Shown here: one piece after another, positions 5,495 to 6,692 of the stretch
Layout of the letters: each line of letters opens with the position of its first letter
How positions within the stretch are numbered: position 1 is the first letter of the stretch
Source: an uncultured Lachnospiraceae bacterium
GTDB lineage: Bacteria; Bacillota; Clostridia; Lachnospirales; Lachnospiraceae
Reading direction: 5' to 3'
Assembly: GCA_947625995.1 (NCBI GenBank)
Contig: CANQQN010000102.1
Span: 1 to 6,692 of the forward strand
DNA length: 6,692 bases
The notes under the pieces: model-generated
Database searches by the model: none
What the model was told of the DNA's origin: nothing
Seen by the model: only the letters and a program-made list of their open reading frames with translations
Translations under genes and position numbers: made by a program

Positions 5495-6692
5495 TCATAA
5501 CTCGTCCCAATCCATATTATCGTCATCTTCCGAAGACGGAGGATCCTCCGGCTGCTGCGCGTCCGGCGTCTCCAAGGTCCCTGTATCTCCCGGGTTCTCA
5601 GGCTCCGCCGTGATCTCCGGTTCAGGCTCCGGCGTCACGTCTGTGCCGGGCTCCTGAGGGGACTCCGTGTCCGCAGGCGCGTCCGGCGTGGGCTCCGCCG
5701 TGATCTCCGGTTCGGGGGAAGGCGTTTCTGAAGGTTCGGGGGAAGGCGTTTCTGAAGGCGCTTCCGTCAGATCGATCTCCTCCGCGTCCGACTCGCCCTC
5801 CGGCAGCTCATACTCCTCAAACTCCTTGTAAGGAAGATCCTCGTTGATCTGTTCCATAAACTGCTTCCAGATCTGGCCGGGATAAGACGCGCCCTGCAGT
5901 TCGGAAAGCTCTCTGGGCATGTCGTAGCCCACCCAGACAGCGGTGGTATAGTAGGGGGTAAATCCGCAAAACCATCCGTCCTTGTTGTCATTGGTGGTGC
6001 CGGTCTTCCCTGCGCAGGGCATCTCCTCCAGCTTTAACCCTCTTCCGGTCCCGTCTGTCATCACCGTTTCCATCATACTGGTCATCATCAGCGTGGCGTT
6101 GGTATCATAGACCCGTTTTTCCTTCCGCTTTGTGGAGAGCACATTGCCTCCCTGCGCGTCAAGGATCCGGACAATACAAGTGGGATTGCGGAACTTCCCC
6201 TTATTTGCAATGGTGGCAAAACCGGAAGCCATCTCCACTGTGCTGGCGCCGTTGGTCAGGCCGCCAAGCGCGCTGGAAAGGCCCTCGTCCTTTTTCACCA
6301 GCTTGGAAAATGCCATTTCCTTCAGGTATTCCAGCCCCACCTTCGGCTTCAGTTCCCTGAAAAGCTTCCACGCCACGGTATTCTTTGACTGAGCCACCGC
6401 CCAGCGCAGGCTGATGTCGCCGTCGTAAGAACCGTCCGAATTGGAAGGGCCGTCTTCTTCTTTTTCATCACTCACAATACTGTTGGGCGTATAGCCCCGT
6501 TCCAGCATGGGAGTGTACACCAGCAGCGGCTTGACGGCGGCAGCCAGGGCGTCCTTTTGGGCCTGGGCCTCGGCCACGTCCTTGCCAAGGGTGGTAAAGT
6601 AGGTCTTGATCTTGGGCTCGGTGCCGGAGGGGCGGACCACAACAGTGGCGCCGTTCTCCAACGTGTAGATCAGCACGTTGGCGGCGGGCAGG
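5495..6692 (-). CDS. Chimeric frame: phosphohexomutase C-terminus joined to the transpeptidase half of a class A PBP (5' end off the window)
   Basis: The frame has no start in the window: it is open through base 6691, and the GTG at 6676 is an internal Val. Numbering from that Val, residues 1-48 match the C-terminal domain of phosphoglucomutase-type enzymes (RPSGTEPKIK, 15-24). From about residue 49 it is a penicillin-binding transpeptidase domain, with VYTPMLERG (53-61), the SxN motif Ser97-Lys98-Asn99 and the KTG motif Lys224-Thr225-Gly226. A normal class A PBP (about 700-950 residues) would also have an N-terminal membrane anchor, a GT51 glycosyltransferase domain and the SxxK serine. All are absent, and Ala46 stands where the serine should be, so this product could not crosslink peptidoglycan. 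The tail (about 286-393) is acidic and rich in Pro/Glu/Thr, with short repeats, as in many clostridial class A PBPs. The stop is 97 bases before the exporter on the same strand. An assembly chimera is the simplest explanation. Confidence 0.8.
   Translation of the reverse strand, partial: LPAANVLIYTLENGATVVVRPSGTEPKIKTYFTTLGKDVAEAQAQKDALAAAVKPLLVYTPMLERGYTPNSIVSDEKEEDGPSNSDGSYDGDISLRWAVAQSKNTVAWKLFRELKPKVGLEYLKEMAFSKLVKKDEGLSSALGGLTNGASTVEMASGFATIANKGKFRNPTCIVRILDAQGGNVLSTKRKEKRVYDTNATLMMTSMMETVMTDGTGRGLKLEEMPCAGKTGTTNDNKDGWFCGFTPYYTTAVWVGYDMPRELSELQGASYPGQIWKQFMEQINEDLPYKEFEEYELPEGESDAEEIDLTEAPSETPSPEPSETPSPEPEITAEPTPDAPADTESPQEPGTDVTPEPEPEITAEPENPGDTGTLETPDAQQPEDPPSSEDDDNMDWDEL
5601..5713. 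repeat. Second direct repeat in the PBP tail (23 bp, two copies)
   Basis: Bases 5601-5623 are identical to 5691-5713. The copies are 90 bases apart, a multiple of three, and both encode PEPEITAEP-like sequence. With the adjacent tandem duplication this shows the tail grew by internal duplication. It is a feature of the extracellular linker-like tail, not of the catalytic domain. Confidence 0.85.
5709..5756. repeat. Perfect 24-bp tandem duplication in the PBP tail
   Basis: Bases 5709-5732 are repeated exactly at 5733-5756. On the minus strand this encodes two consecutive copies of SETPSPEP, so the duplication keeps the frame. It is typical of replication slippage in a disordered Pro/Glu-rich tail, and copy number is likely to vary between strains. 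Confidence 0.9.
6521..6532 (-). other. Fusion junction on the Lys-Pro-Leu-Leu codons
   Basis: The minus strand reads AAG CCG CTG CTG here. Upstream of these four codons the protein is phosphohexomutase-like (DALAAAV), and downstream it is PBP-like (VYTPMLERG). In class A PBPs the catalytic SxxK motif is usually followed by Pro, so this Lys is probably that of SxxK. Lys-Pro near the end of the last helix is also plausible for the mutase. A shared stretch of about 12 bases is therefore the likely crossover point, whether it arose in vivo or in assembly. Confidence 0.65.
6533..6692 (-). pseudogene. C-terminal fragment of a phosphoglucomutase/phosphomannomutase-type enzyme
   Basis: The visible residues include LPAANVLIYTLENG and the phosphate-binding loop RPSGTEPKIK, which is diagnostic of domain 4 of alpha-D-phosphohexomutases. 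The following TYFTTLGKD and Ala/Glu-rich helix fit the last helix before the normal C-terminus of these enzymes. These cytoplasmic enzymes interconvert hexose 1- and 6-phosphates. The frame runs off the right edge, so the catalytic serine and metal loops cannot be checked. No stop appears where the enzyme should end; the frame passes directly into PBP sequence. It is called a remnant only in this arrangement, as the intact gene may exist elsewhere in the source genome. Confidence 0.7.

Overview
The window looks like chromosomal DNA of a Gram-positive, gut-type Clostridia (Bacillota, most like Lachnospiraceae). This is inferred from four signs: purine-rich Shine-Dalgarno sites, an AgrC/AgrA-style kinase and LytTR regulator pair, a single-chain ABC exporter of about 1000 residues, and a class A penicillin-binding protein (PBP) with a long acidic Pro/Glu/Thr tail. 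Base composition changes along the window. The first 330 bases are very AT-rich, the two-component genes are moderately so, and the exporter and PBP genes are clearly richer in G and C.

Layout. Bases 1-330 hold no convincing gene. They contain a good sigma-A-type promoter for the regulator, a weaker divergent promoter facing the left edge, and two inverted repeats. Bases 331-2357 (+) are a two-gene operon of a LytTR response regulator followed by a membrane GHKL histidine kinase, with the second gene translationally coupled to the first. A strong hairpin at 2346-2384 lies between the convergent kinase and exporter genes and should terminate transcription both ways. Bases 2386-5397 (-) encode a MacB-topology ABC exporter (ATPase, TM1, very large extracellular domain, TM2-4). 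After a 97-base gap, 5495-6692 (-) is an open frame that runs off the right edge. Its downstream part is the transpeptidase half of a class A PBP, and its upstream part is the C-terminus of a phosphoglucomutase-type phosphohexomutase.

How the genes may work together. The kinase probably senses an extracellular peptide or envelope signal and phosphorylates Asp56 of the regulator, which then binds DNA through its LytTR domain. The exporter next door is of a type often linked to peptide or antimicrobial efflux and envelope stress, so it is a possible target, but I found no clear LytTR binding site in front of it. No AgrB/AgrD-type peptide-maturation genes are visible.

The most notable anomaly is the phosphohexomutase-PBP join. 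It falls exactly on the Lys of the PBP SxxK active-site motif, within a short Lys-Pro-Leu-Leu stretch that either parent could have encoded. The joined protein therefore lacks the catalytic serine and the whole glycosyltransferase half. An assembly or amplification chimera is the simplest explanation, with short-homology recombination as the alternative. I do not see a convincing new biological system here. The unusual extracellular domain of the exporter is the best candidate for real new biology.
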